Assembly: GCF_028640845.1 (NCBI RefSeq)
Contig: NC_080543.1
Span: 11,605,459 to 11,669,458 of the forward strand
Length of the DNA stretch: 64,000 nucleotides
From: Ahaetulla prasina
Lineage: Eukaryota; Chordata; Lepidosauria; Squamata; Colubridae
Direction: 5' to 3'
The notes beneath the pieces were generated by a model that made no database searches, was not told where the DNA came from, and saw nothing but the letters and a program-made list of their open reading frames with translations. Below are positions 1 to 10,472 of this stretch, in pieces. Each line of letters begins with the position of its first letter. Position 1 is the stretch's first letter. The position numbers were made by a program, and so were the translations under genes.

Positions 1-200
1 TGCCTCTTGACAGCCTTACATTGTTTTCTTCTTTTTTAAAAATTTAGCGTGTAGAAATTTACAATGTTCATCCTACGGGATAGCAGCTTTATTTGTTTAA
101 TTTGTTTACTTGTGCTAGCATGCATCCAGAAGTCCGTAATTTTTATGGTGGCAGCTGCAGGAATGCACTCAGCCTGTTTAATCATGTTCAGCTTGCAGTG

Positions 201-300
201 GAATAGAATAGAATAGAATAGAATAGAATAGAATAGAATAGAATAGAATAGAATAGAATAGAATAGAATAGAATAGAATAGAATAGAATAGAATAGAATA
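201..300. repeat. (GAATA)20 microsatellite
   Basis: One hundred bases of pure GAATA repeat. It directly abuts a minus-strand LINE A 3' end. The same pentamer forms the tails of LINE B copies in this window, so it may have been seeded by a LINE tail. Confidence 0.97.
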
Positions 301-415
301 TTTTTATTTATAGACTGCCCTTCTCCCGAAGGACTCAGGGCGGTGTACAGCCAAGAATAAAATACAGAAAGAAAACAACAATACAAAACTAAAAACAACC
401 CTTAAAAAACCTATT
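301..415 (-). mobile_element. LINE A 3' end fragment
   Basis: Reverse complement of the LINE A tail: CCGCCCTGAGTCCTTCGGGA hairpin followed by an A-rich tail. Only the last ~110 bp are present. Confidence 0.85.
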
Positions 416-507
416 TGATATGGAGAGATTCTTGTGCAGAAATTTATGTGTGTGTGTGTACAAATGATGAAACGTGTCTGATAATATCATCATGAAGATG
501 CTGCAAT

Positions 508-885
508 CAACTTACAACTGAGCCCCACATTTCTGCTGTTAAGTGAGACACTTGTTAAGTGAACTTTACCCCATTTTACGACCTTTCTTGCCACGGCTGT
601 TAAGTGAATCACTGCAGCTGATAAGTTAGGAACACGGTTGTTAAGTGAATCTGGCTTCCCCCATTGACTTTGCTTGTCAGAAGGTCACAAAAGCAGCTCA
701 CTGGATCCCAAGGACACTGCAACCATCATAAATATGTGTCAGTTGGCAAGGTCTGAATTATGATCACATGACCCTGGGGAGGCTGCAACGGTCGTTAAGT
801 GTGAAAAATGGTCACAAGTCACTTTTTTCAGTGCCGTTGTAACTTCAAACAGTCACTAAATGAATTGTAAATCGAGGACTACCTG
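508..885. mobile_element. AGGTAGTCC MITE
   Basis: An inverted-repeat element of about 380 bp with GTTAAGTGAATC and GGTCACAAAAG blocks and the terminal motif GAGGACTACCTG. The left terminus is decayed. At least ten further copies or fragments occur in the window. Superfamily is uncertain. Confidence 0.8.
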
Positions 886-1695
886 CTGTCAGGGTTCCGA
901 CGAATGTCCTCATTAAATCATGAGCCTTGAGCCAAGCTTCAAAAGAAATCCAGTCATTTATTAGGAACTTCATGTCCGCATGTTCCAAGTGACACCAACT
1001 CTGACACCATGTAATTTATGACCCAATCTTGACCCTGTTTTCCCCCTCCCTCCAGAGTGTGTCATCAGTCACATTCGCCAACGGAGCAATTTTGCGGGTT
1101 GTAGAGACCACTCCCCTCCAGCCGCTGTGGGTAACCCTGGGAGACAGCCTTGAGAGAGATATGTCTGGAATGAGCTTTTGTTTTTGGCTGCCATGCTGCG
1201 TTTCCATTTTTCCATCCCCCTTCCCTATGGAAACTCTAGGGATCCTTTGCGAGTTGACACCTATTCAGGTTAAACTCCTGATTTTAGTGCTTCTTTCCCT
1301 CCATAAAGTCTTTTCACATGTGATGCTATCTGTTATCCAACAATGCTTCAATGGAAACCTGTTTTGGTTCTTAAAAGTGCAGGCAGGATATATAGCAAAA
1401 TCAAAGGCAAACATCCAATCAAGATCCTTTCCATAGTATTGACCTGTGCTTCTTGTGAAGGATGACTGGCATTCACTAGTTGGGACAAGAATGCATTTAT
1501 CTTCCCACAATGAGAAGCGTATAAACAAAGCAGAATAAGGAATGATAGATTTCCTTCCAATCATGCTTCTGAGTTTCCAATTTTCAGTTTCATTTTTGAG
1601 TACATTCAAAGTGTTAGCCCTCACCTTTAAGGCCCGATAATGGCACAGGACCAGGTTATCTGCAGGACCATCTTGTCAACCGCTAGGATGGGCGC
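886..1695. other. Unassigned intergenic sequence
   Basis: About 800 bp with no recognised repeat or exon. Short open frames on both strands overlap each other and show no splice or family signature. Confidence 0.5.
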
Positions 1696-2722
1696 TGTCG
1701 TGTCCCACTCCTCCTCTGATGGCCGGGTCTGGAAAGTCTGTATCAAGCGTGGCCACAAATCCTCTGCAGCTTTGCCAAATTCCTGTCAGAGTTCTCAGGG
1801 CAGGCAGGAATCCAAGGTGTGACTTCAGCAACCAGATGAGACTTTGCCTGACTCAAGGAATGCAAAAAAGCAGATCCTTTATATAGGCCATGGGGTGTGG
1901 CTCCATGACTCAGCACTTATCCAGGCCTGCCCCTCCCTTCCTTTTGCTGACGTCACCTCTCCATTCTCCGGAAGTGGGGATCTGCCCACCTTTCGTCCTC
2001 CTGCTCAGCTGCCGGCAATTCTAGCTCATGGCTGGCTTCGTGCTCATACGCTGTAGGAGGGAGGTTTGTTTGCTCAGTCTGTCTGGGCATGGTGCCAAGG
2101 CTGGGGGCTGGAGGCATGCCAGGCCATTCTTCTTCACTATCAGTCTCTGGCTCAGATAGCAAGAGCACTTCAAGGTTTTGGTTACTACCTTTAAAGCGCT
2201 CCATGGCTTAGGGCCGGGTTACTTACGGGACCGTCTACTGCTACCGATTGCCTCCCACCGACCCGTGCGCTCGCACAGAGAGGGACTTCTCAGGGTGCCG
2301 TCCACCAAGCAATGTCGGCTGGTGGCCCCCAGGGGAAGGGCCTTCTTTGTGGGGGCTCCCACCCTCTGGAATGAACTTCCCCCAGGACTTCGTCAACTGC
2401 CTGACCTTCGGACCTTCCGCCGCGAGTTGAAGACTTACCTATTTATCCGCGCAGGACTGGCATAGAAATTTTTAGTAGTTTTTAATATTTTGATGTAAAT
2501 TTTATGGGGTTTTTATGGTTTTAAATGGTTTTAATTTTGGCCTTATATTCAATAAGTTTTTAAATTATTGTTTTATTGTGTACATAATTGTTGTTTTATT
2601 TTGGCTGTGAACCGCCCTGAGTCCTTCGGGAGAAGGGCGGTATAAAAATCTAATAAATCTAATCTAATCTAATCTAATGGGAGGGGCCCAGCTGAGGAGA
2701 GGAGGGCGGGCGAGGCACAACA
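1696..2722 (-). mobile_element. Solo LTR, family LTR-T, interrupted by a LINE
   Basis: The ends are TGTCGTGTCCC..GGCACAACA (TGTTGTGCC..ACGACA on the LTR sense strand). It is flanked by the 5-bp direct repeat GGCGC at 1691-1695 and 2723-2727. A TATATAAAGG promoter box is present on the minus strand. LINE A is inserted at 2166-2676. The U3 reading frame seen in sister copies is cut by TGA where others have CGA. The same change leaves a perfect TGACGTCA at 1948-1955. Confidence 0.88.
2166..2676 (+). mobile_element. LINE A 3' end inserted in the solo LTR
   Basis: Encodes the C-terminal reverse-transcriptase tail (FKALHGLGPGYLRDRLLLP) followed by the hairpin tail and (TAATC)n. The flanking LTR sequence is continuous when this block is removed. 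Heavily 5'-truncated. Confidence 0.9.
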
Positions 2723-2874
2723 GGCGCATTCCTAATCATCATCTTCTTTTAATGACCCCATAATCCCTTGTGGGGTGGAGTCTGGGCAACTGAATGGAGT
2801 TGAATGTTATTGGCTGGATGGCCTTCCTGTTGCCAGTGTATCTATTTTTTGCAGATACACTGCAAAACATTGCA

Positions 2875-3180
2875 AAAACTGATGGGCCCACTCCTAATCC
2901 TTTCCCCTAAATATTGCCATCTGACAGGATATAGGGCCTTTTCTGTGGAAGCCCCTGCCCTGTGGAATTCTCTGCTCCCTGAAGTCAGGCAGACCTCCAC
3001 CCTCTTAATCTTCTATAAAGCTTGGAAGATCTGGCCCCCCTGCCCCGCAAATGCTCAAAGAAGATTAGATAGTTGCACATTAAAAGGTTGACCTGGCACC
3101 AAGTCTTCATTGTTTTTAATGTTTCAATCTGCTTAGTTTTAAATGTGATTTTATATATCCGACCCTTTTTGACAAAGGGT
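2875..3180 (+). mobile_element. Old LINE 3' fragment
   Basis: The translation contains FSVEAPALWNSLLPEVRQ, the conserved C-terminal block of CR1/L3-type LINE reverse transcriptases. It is more diverged than the LINE A copies. Confidence 0.65.
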
Positions 3181-3185
3181 AACCT

Positions 3186-3866
3186 GTGATGTTAGTACCT
3201 CAAGAACAACCTCAAGAACAAAGAGTGACAAGGGGAGCTATTAGGCGTAAGGAGATAGAGGAACGACTTCAAAGACAGGAACGGGATTCTACTACTGAAG
3301 CTGTGGGAGAAGCCAAGCTGAAGAGTGAGAGTCTTCAGCTAATTGCTCAGAAGCTTCAAGAGGCCAGTGATGGCAAATAAATTTTTGACATGGAATGTTA
3401 ATGGTTTAAATTCAGCACAGAAAAGAAGAAAAATATTCCATTATTTGAAACAATTTAAAAATGATGTGATATGTTTGCAAGAGACACATATAAAATTATC
3501 AGATCAGAAATATTTGATTAATTCGAAATTAGGTAAACATTTTGTTTCTTCTGCTCCGAATAAGAAAAATGGTATAGTTATATATTTGAAGAAAAATATA
3601 TCAGCTAAATTAATTGAAACGGACATTCAAGGAAGATATATTGCTATTGAATTGATTTTAGAAGGAAAAAAGACACTTGTGATTGGCATATATGCACCTA
3701 ATCAACAACAAGAAAATTTTTATAAACTGTTACATGAAAAATTGACTCTTTGGGACTATAAAACATTTATTATATTAGGGGATTGGAATGGTGTAATGGA
3801 TATTAGAAAAGATAAAAGACAAAGGGCAAGTGATGACAGGAACAAAGTTTACATTGTAACAGTGTG
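3186..3866 (+). pseudogene. L1 fragment: ORF1 end and ORF2 endonuclease start
   Basis: A first frame ends at 3380 with a glutamate/lysine-rich coiled-coil-like tail. A second frame starts at ATG 3370, overlapping it by 11 bases, and reads FLTWNVNGLNSAQKR.. then CLQETH and ILGDWN. These are the N-terminal AP-endonuclease motifs (catalytic Asn, Glu and Asp) of L1 ORF2. The ORF1/ORF2 overlap is the L1 layout. The fragment is lost after about 165 codons, before the reverse transcriptase. Confidence 0.9.
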
Positions 3867-3937
3867 ATACTGCTTTAGTTATTACACATACACATAAACA
3901 TACACACACACCCTTGCAGATCCCTCTGGTTTAAAGC

Positions 3938-4332
3938 CAGGGGTGGGATTCAGCCGGTTCGGACCTATTCGGGCGAACCAGATGTTAATTTTAATCTGGT
4001 TCGCCAAACCGGTAGTTGAAAGGACTGGCTAGACCCGCCAACCCCACCCTACCCCTCCCAGGAGTTACGCACAGCCCATTTTGGATGCCTGGCAAGTGCA
4101 GGGCCCGTGCGGAGGCTCTGGGAGGGTGAAAAACGGGCCTACTGGAAGTTCTCCGGAGCTTGAGGGAGGCCATTTTGGTCCTCCCAGAGGCTCGAGGAAA
4201 GCCTTCAGAGCCTGGGGAGGGCAAAAACACCCCCATGGTGCAGGAGGCTAAGTAGGCCACGCCCACCATGGCCATGCCCACCTAGCAACCGGGCAGAGAA
4301 CCGGTTGCTAAAATTTCTGAATCCCACCCCTG
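3938..4332. mobile_element. CCGGTT hAT MITE with perfect 8-bp TSD
   Basis: The terminal inverted repeats are CAGGGGTGGGATTCAG and CTGAATCCCACCCCTG. The target duplication TTTAAAGC is at 3930-3937 and 4333-4340. Eight-base target sites and CAG..CTG ends are diagnostic of hAT transposons. No transposase is present. Confidence 0.95.
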
Positions 4333-4400
4333 TTTAAAGCACCTATATTTCAAATGTTAAGAAATTAGCGTATGATCGCCTCAACAGGGTGTCCCTAGAG

Positions 4401-4780
4401 CTGTGACAGCCAACCTATGGCAAGTGTGCCACAGAGGACACACGTAGCCATATCAGTGGGCACATGAGCTAGCTAATTTTCAGGCCTTCTGGGCCCACCA
4501 GAAGTAGGGAAACAGACTGTTTCCTGCTTCTGGAGGGCCTCAGGGGTGGTGGGGAAGGCCCGTTTTTTGCTGTCCCCAGCCCCCAGAGCCTTTCTAGGAG
4601 TCTGGGGTGGGTGAAAATGGTGTTCCCCACCCCTCACCCCCCAGAGGCCCTCCAGAGGCCAGGAACAGCCCGTTTGCCAACTTCCGGTCGCATAGAATTA
4701 TGGGTGTGGGCACGTGTGCACATGACACCCCCCCAAACCCCCCTTCTGGCATGCAATGGCAAAAAGGTTAGCTATCACTG
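4401..4780. mobile_element. hAT-like MITE, second family
   Basis: The ends are CTGTGACAGCCAACC and GGTTAGCTATCACTG. The flanks CCCTAGAG (4393-4400) and CCCCAGAG (4781-4788) match in 7 of 8 bases. Non-coding. Confidence 0.8.
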
Positions 4781-4831
4781 CCCCAGAGTCATGCCAACAA
4801 ATACCCCTTCACTTACTTCTGCAGTCTGGAT

Positions 4832-4949
4832 GCTTTCTTTCTTTCTTCCTTCCTTCCTTCCTTCCTTCCTTCCTTCCTTCCTTCCTTCCTTCCTTCCTTC
4901 CTTCCTTTCCTTCCTTCCTTCCTTCCTTCCTTCCTTCTTTCTTTTTCTT
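4832..4949. repeat. (TTCC)n microsatellite
   Basis: Polypyrimidine TTCC/TTTC run. Serine/leucine/phenylalanine-rich frames read through it are artefacts. Confidence 0.97.
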
Positions 4950-5403
4950 TCATCTTTAAAATTCTTCTTTTCATTCCTGAAAAAGAGCCCTTTTGGCTTT
5001 GGCGAATGGATGTGTGCTGAAGTTTAGGTCTCTTCTTCTTCTTCTTCTTTTATTGTGGTCGTGTGTTCACATTCCAGACGTCTCTCATTGCCTTTTCCTA
5101 TTTCTTCAGCTCTGTGTTCGGTCTCACTTCTGAGTTCCTCCCCAATTCCAGCATCTGCCTTCTTCTGTTGCCAAGGTAACATCCTTCCTTCCTTCCCTCA
5201 CTTTCTGCTTAGGTTGGTAATAATCCATGCAGCCCCTAAGATCTTGGCAGGGGTTTCAACTTTACTTGTTTTCAAGATTTATTGGGTTGGGTTCTCTGAC
5301 TTACATGTTGCCTTTCGGCTTGAAGGACACAATCAAGGTTTAACCTTGAAAGCAACTCCCCCTCAACACACGACACACATAATGTTAAAAGTCCTTTTAA
5401 TTA
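4950..5403. other. Unassigned sequence
   Basis: No repeat family, exon or RNA gene recognised. A short CTTCTT run lies near 5035. Confidence 0.5.
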
Positions 5404-6053
5404 CAGGTAGTCCTTAACTTACGACCACAACCGAACCCAAAATTTATGTTGCCAAGTGAGAAATTTGTTCAGTGAGTTTTGCCCCGTTTTACGACTTTTC
5501 TTGCCACCTTTATTAAGTGAATCGTTGCAGTTCTTGAATGAATGACCTGTTGTTAAGTGTACAATAGCTCAGGCTGTAAGAAGCCTGTTATTAGAACACA
5601 GCAGCCTGCAATTACTGCAGGTTCAAGCCCGGCGCAAGGTTGACTCAGCCTTCCATCCTTTATAAGATAGGTAAAATGAGGACCCAGATTGTTGGGGGGG
5701 GGCAATAAGTTGACTTTGTAAAATATACAAATAGAATGAGACTATTGCCTTAAACACTGTAAGCCGCCCTGAGTCTTCGGAGAAGGCGGGATATAAATGT
5801 AAACAAACAAACAAACAAACAAACAAACAAACAAACAAACAACAATAAGTGAACCTGGCTTCCCCATTAACCTTGCTTGTCTGAAGGTCGCCAAAGGGGA
5901 TCACATGACCCTGGGACACTGCAACAGTCATAAATGTGAGTCGCTTCCTGCAATGGTCATAAGTGTGAAAAATAGTCACAGGTCATTTTTTTTAGTGCCG
6001 TTGTAACTCTGAATGGTCACTAAATGAACTGCTGCAGGTTGATATACTACCTG
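5404..6053. mobile_element. AGGTAGTCC MITE split by a SINE
   Basis: The left end is CAGGTAGTCCTTAACTTACG and the right end is CTACCTG. Removing the SINE at 5560-5845 restores the family consensus TTAAGTGAACCTGGCTTCCC. Confidence 0.88.
5560..5845 (+). mobile_element. tRNA-derived SINE with LINE A-type tail
   Basis: The head has box-A-like GCTCAGGCTG and box-B-like GGTTCAAGCCC. The body contains GGTTGACTCAGCCTTCCATC. The tail CCGCCCTGAGTCTTCGGAGA is the LINE A hairpin, followed by (AAAC)n. A TAAGTG repeat on both sides suggests a target duplication. Confidence 0.88.
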
Positions 6054-6102
6054 TATATCAAACTGAAGATTCCCTTCAGCCAAACTTGTGAGAACACAGA
6101 AC

Positions 6103-6406
6103 ATAGAATAATAGGGTTGGAAGGGATCTTGAAGGTCTTCTAGTCCAGCCCCTGCTCTGCTCAAGCAAGAGACCCTATATCATTCTGGACAAATGGCTGT
6201 TAAACTCCAGTATTGGAGCACCCGCAACTTCTGGAGGCAATCAATCGTCCCACTGATTGATTCTTCTCACAAATCAGGAAATGTCTTCTTAGTTCCAGCT
6301 TGGATCTTTCTTTAATGAACGTCCACACGTACTTCTTGTCCTGCCCTCAGGAGCTCCATTTCTTCTCTGTGACAGCCCTTCAAGTACTGGAAGACCGCTA
6401 TCGTGT
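6103..6406 (-). mobile_element. CR1 3' fragment, left part
   Basis: Reverse complement of the CR1 3' end and last coding segment. It resumes at 8030-8095 after the transposon nest at 6407-8029. Confidence 0.85.
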
Positions 6407-6667
6407 CAGCGGTGGGATTCAAATAATTTAACAACCGGTTCTCTGCCGTAATGACTCGCTGGGTGGGCGTGGCCATGGTGGGCGTGGCCAGGGGTGTGTG
6501 ACAGGCAGCACACGGCCTCCTGAACCCCCCCTGGGAGCAAAAACGGGCCACGGGGTGGGACGCGCAGCCCCCCCATCACCCTGTTTTGGGCCTAGTAGGC
6601 CTCCCTGCAGCCTCCTGTGAGCGAAAACAGGCCGTGGGGGTGAAGGAGGACCCCAATGCTTTATAAT

Positions 6668-6895
6668 ACAAGTACAACTTAGAACTAAGGAGAAATTTCC
6701 TGACAGTTAGAACAATTAACAAGTGGAACGACTTGCCTTCAGAAGTTGTGAATGCTCCAACACTGGAAATTTTTAAGAAAATGTTGGATAACCATCTGAC
6801 TGAGATGGTGTAGGGTTTCCTGCCTGGGCAGGGGGTTGGACTAGAAGGCCTCCAAGGTCCCTTCCAACTCTGATGTTATGTTATGTTATGTTATT
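6668..6895 (+). mobile_element. CR1 3' end
   Basis: Carries the last CR1 coding block (NNLPSEVVNAPTLEIFKK-like) and GGTCCCTTCCAACTCTGATG, then a (TTATG)n tail. Confidence 0.85.
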
Positions 6896-6916
6896 TGTTA
6901 GTATTATAACAAGATG

Positions 6917-7432
6917 TATTAGAATAGAATAGAATAGAATTTTTTATTGGCCAAGTGTGATTGGACACACAAGGAATTTGTCTTGGTGCATATGCTCTCA
7001 GTGTACATAAAAGAAAAGATACGTTCATCAAGGTACAACATTTACAACACAATTGATGATCAATATATCAATATAAATCATAAGGATTGCCAGCAACAAG
7101 TTATAGTCATACAGTCATAAGTGGAAAGAGATTGGCGATGGGAACTATGAAACGATTAATAGTAGTGCAGATTCAATAAATAGTCTGACAGTGTTGAGGG
7201 AATTATTTGTTTAGCAGAGTGATGGCCTTCGGGAAAAAACTGTTCTTGTGTCTAGTTGTTCTGGTGTGCAGTGCTCTATAGCGTCGTTTTGAGGGTAGGA
7301 GTTGAAACAGTTTATGTCCAGGATGCGAGGGATCTGCAAATATTTTCATGGCCCTCTTCTTGATTCGTGCAGTATACAGGTCCTCAATGGAAGGCAAGTT
7401 GGTAGCAATTATTTTTTCTGCAGTTCTAATTA
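6917..7432 (-). mobile_element. LINE B 3' end
   Basis: Minus-strand copy with the AGAATAGAAT tail, the TTGGCCAAGTGTGATTGGAC block and the C-terminal protein segment [19 protein letters not shown]. 5'-truncated. Confidence 0.9.
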
Positions 7433-7875
7433 GAGCTAGAAGTCGACGCGTCACATAAAAGCGGAAGTATATTGCTTGGCAGAGGTGTGGTGTTGCAAGC
7501 TTTCTGTAAAGCACAGGAATATTTCTACATGCTGTTCTTTGTAACCTGTTCCAGTAACTATATGTGGTAAGAAAGGGACATCGATAGCAAGGTATGCATC
7601 AACATATGTATCCGGATGGTGTATGATAATGGTAGCCCATACATGGGCTTTTGTCTGTGACAACCAGTTAGGATAACTTCTTCTTTTTGCTTATGACAAT
7701 ATCTGTAACCAAATGTATAAAAGATTACGCTTGAGCCTTGCTCGAGGCTCAGAGCTTTGTTTTCCACGTGAGTGGGGGTCTGTGTCCCATTTGTGCAAAT
7801 AATAAATTAATTCTTCTTTCTCAAATCCTTTGTGGTCTTGTCTCCTCACTTTAAGACGAAAGTTTTCTATTACAG
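7433..7875 (+). mobile_element. Possible solo LTR of a retrovirus-like element
   Basis: About 440 bp with TATAAAAG near 7717, AATAAATTAA near 7800 and an end TTTTCTATTACA. This order of promoter box, polyadenylation signal and CA terminus resembles an LTR. The left border is unclear and no target repeat or coding region was found. Confidence 0.45.
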
Positions 7876-8099
7876 GGGGACACCGCACTCCCCCAGGCCC
7901 CATTTTGGCCTAGTAGACCTCCCTGCACTTACCTGGGAGCCAAAATAGGGTGCGTGGGGACTCCTGGAAGGGGCGGGGAGGGGCCAGCCAGCAATTTAAC
8001 CGACCCAAACCGGCTGAATCCCACCACTGCCCCTAGTCCTTCTCTTCATTAGACTAGACACACCTAGTTCCCTCAATCATTCACTTGCCTGCTGATTTC

Positions 8100-8786
8100 T
8101 TTTACGACCATGATGAATGGTTGAAGGAGCTCAGGATATCTAGCTATCGAAGAGAAAGACTAGGGGTGACATGATAACAGTCTTCCAATATTTGAGCGGT
8201 GGTCACAGACAAGGGGGGATTGGCTTATTTTCCAATGCACCTGAGGGCAGCTTGTTAGAGACCCAACCAGGAGATCCAGGAGGAGGTCAAGCTATTCTCC
8301 AAAGCACCTGAAGGCCAGACAAGGAATAATGGATGGAAACTGATCAAGGAGAGATTCAACCTAGAAATGAGGAGGAACTTTCTGACAGTGAAAATAATCT
8401 ACCCATGGAACAGACGTTGCCTTCGGAAGTTGTGGGAGCTTCATCACTGGAAGCGTTCAGGAAGAGACAGGACTGCCATCTGTCAGAAATGGTGTCGGGT
8501 CTGCTTGGGCGAGGGGTTGGACTTGATGAGCCACAAGGTCCCTTCCAACTCTGTTAATCTGTATATCTGTATCAACCTGGAAGTTAAGGAGAATGTTCTG
8601 ATACTGAGAACAATTTATCAGTGGCACGGTTTGCCTCCCAGAGTTGTGGGTGCTCCATCGCTGGAGGTTTTCAAGAAAAGATTGGACTACCCTTTGCCTT
8701 GAACGAAATAGGGCTTCCTGCTTGAGCAGGGAGTTGGACTAGAAGACCTCCAAGGTCCCTTCCAACTCTCTTATTCTGTTAAATTG
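8100..8786 (+). mobile_element. CR1 3' fragments (two adjoining)
   Basis: Two copies of the CR1 C-terminal segment and 3' UTR lie in tandem, each ending in CCTTCCAACTCT. The first runs to about 8560. The second starts with GGAAGTTAAGGAGAATG-like sequence. Confidence 0.8.
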
Positions 8787-8879
8787 GGGACTACCCGTAT
8801 ATTTTTCCAGAAGTCTGCATTAGTGTTTCGTATGGCTTTGGAAACAAAAGATCACTTATCAAACACTCACAGTCTATAG

Positions 8880-9354
8880 CAGTGGTTCTCAACCTTTATA
8901 GTGCTGCGACTCCTTTAATACAATTCCCCACGATGTGGCAACCCCAACCGTAAAATTATTTTCGTTTTGAATTTATCGCGCCTGAAGCCGTATTGGCTAG
9001 CGATCTGAACTGCTTGCGATGGCCTTGAGGACGGAGGCATTAAAGCGGAGGCTCCTCCCCTATTAAGTTTATCGCGCCTGAAGCCAGATTAGGCTAGCGA
9101 TTGGGAGTGATCGGAGCTGGCTTGAGAGGGAGACATCAGAGCAAAGATTTCTCTCTTTTTTAATTCATCGTGCCTGAAGCCGAATTCGGCTAGCGATTTG
9201 AGGAGCCTGCAGCTGGCTTGTGGAGTCAACCATTGGAGCGCGATTCTTCGACTCGCATGTATACTTCCCATATTTCCGATGGTCTTAGGCGACCCCTGGC
9301 AAATCGTCATTCGACCCCCCAACGGGGTCACGACCCACAGGTTGAAAACCGCTG
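8880..9354. mobile_element. SPIN-like hAT MITE
   Basis: The ends are CAGTGGTTCTCAACCT and AGGTTGAAAACCGCTG, with the 8-bp duplication GTCTATAG at 8872-8879 and 9355-9362. The subterminal blocks CGACTCCTTTAATACA, AAAATTATTTTCGTT and CCGATGGTCTTAGGCGACC match the non-autonomous SPIN family as I recall it. The interior has three imperfect repeats containing TATCGCGCCTGAAGCC.. GGCTAGCGAT. No transposase is encoded. Confidence 0.88.
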
Positions 9355-9362
9355 GTCTATAG

Positions 9363-9849
9363 CAAGGGTGTCAAACTCAATTTCATTGAGGGCCGCATCA
9401 GGGTTGTGTTTTGACCTTGGGGGAGGTGGGCTGGGGTGGGCATGGGCAGGATGGGCGTGGCCAGCTTGACGTCACTCATGTTGGGGACACTTGTGGTGGT
9501 CCAAGAGCTCTGCCAGCGAAAATGGGCTCCTGAACTCCATTTTTGGTTGCGACGGCCTCCTGCAACCCTCTGCCAGTGAAAATGGAGCTTGGGAGTCCGT
9601 TTTAGCTGGCAGAGCGCTTGGGCCGCCACAGGCGGCCCTGACACGAGTGATGTCAAGCTGGCCACACCCACCCTGGCCACGCCCACTTCTGCCCCCCAAG
9701 GTCAAAATACAACTGTGATGTGGACCTTGTGAGCTCCGTTTTTGCTGGCAGAGGCACTGTGGGCCGGTCCTTTGCTGTTTCCAGCGCAGCCCTGTGGGTC
9801 AGATCTAAGCACCCCATGGGCCGAATCCGGCCTTGAGTTGACACCCCTG
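9363..9849. mobile_element. hAT MITE sharing its target site with the SPIN copy
   Basis: The ends are CAAGGGTGTCAAACTCAA and TTGAGTTGACACCCCTG. The flanking octamers GTCTATAG are at 9355-9362 and 9850-9857. The left octamer is also the right target repeat of the SPIN-like element, so GTCTATAG occurs three times. Internally rich in GGCCACACCC-like motifs. Confidence 0.92.
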
Positions 9850-9916
9850 GTCTATAGCAACATAAGTGTGGGTTGAATAAGTGTGGAGGGAGGAATTGTC
9901 TAACAAGGAGCTTTCT

Positions 9917-10472
9917 CAGGGGTGAAATGCTCCCGGTTCGGACCAAGTTGCCCGATCTGGTACTGATGGTGGTGGGTGGTTCAGAGAACCAGTAGCAAAA
10001 ATCCCTGCCCACCCCCCATTCTGAGCTGAGCCGCGTGATCATCAGAGGTTTTTTTTTACTTTTAAAAGCATTTTTTCTTCAGCCAAAAAAATGCTTTTAA
10101 AAGTTAAAAAAAACAACCTCTGATGATCGCGTGGCTCAGCTGGGATCATCAGAACCCTTTAAAAGCATTTTTTCTACAACTTCTTCGGCCGAAGAGGCTG
10201 TAAAAAAAAATGCTTTTAAAAGGTTCTAGCGATCAGGCAACTCAGCTGGGAATGCTTTTAAATGCTTTTAAAAGGCTCCTCTGCCGATCCCAGCTGAGTT
10301 GCCTGATCATCAGAGGCTTTTAAAAGCATGTTGTCTACAACCTCTTCGGCCGAAGAAAAAATGCTTTTAAAAGTAAAAAAAAAAAATTGGCCATGCCCAC
10401 ACAGTCACATTACCCCCACCACCAAGCCACGCCCACAGAACCGGTAGTAACAAATTTTACATTTCACCTCTG
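9917..10472. mobile_element. Hairpin-rich CCGGTT hAT MITE
   Basis: The ends are CAGGGGTGAAATG and CATTTCACCTCTG, with target repeat AGCTTTCT at 9909-9916 and 10473-10480. The interior alternates TTTTAAAAGCATTTTTT and its complement around GGCCGAAGAGG and CAGCTGGGATC cores, which predicts several long hairpins. Confidence 0.95.

Larger units (their letters stand above)
6407..8029. mobile_element. CCGGTT hAT MITE opened by several insertions
   Basis: The termini CAGCGGTGGGATTCAAA (6407) and CTGAATCCCACCACTG (8029) belong to one element. The left part is 6407-6660 and the right part about 7880-8029. Between them sit a CR1 3' end, a LINE B 3' end and an LTR-like block. No 8-bp target repeat survives. 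CR1 on the two sides rejoins with about two bases missing. Confidence 0.78.

Noticed and set aside
4611..5027. Long frames over (TTCC)n with serine/leucine/phenylalanine runs
   Set aside because: Translation of a microsatellite. No start context, domains or conservation.
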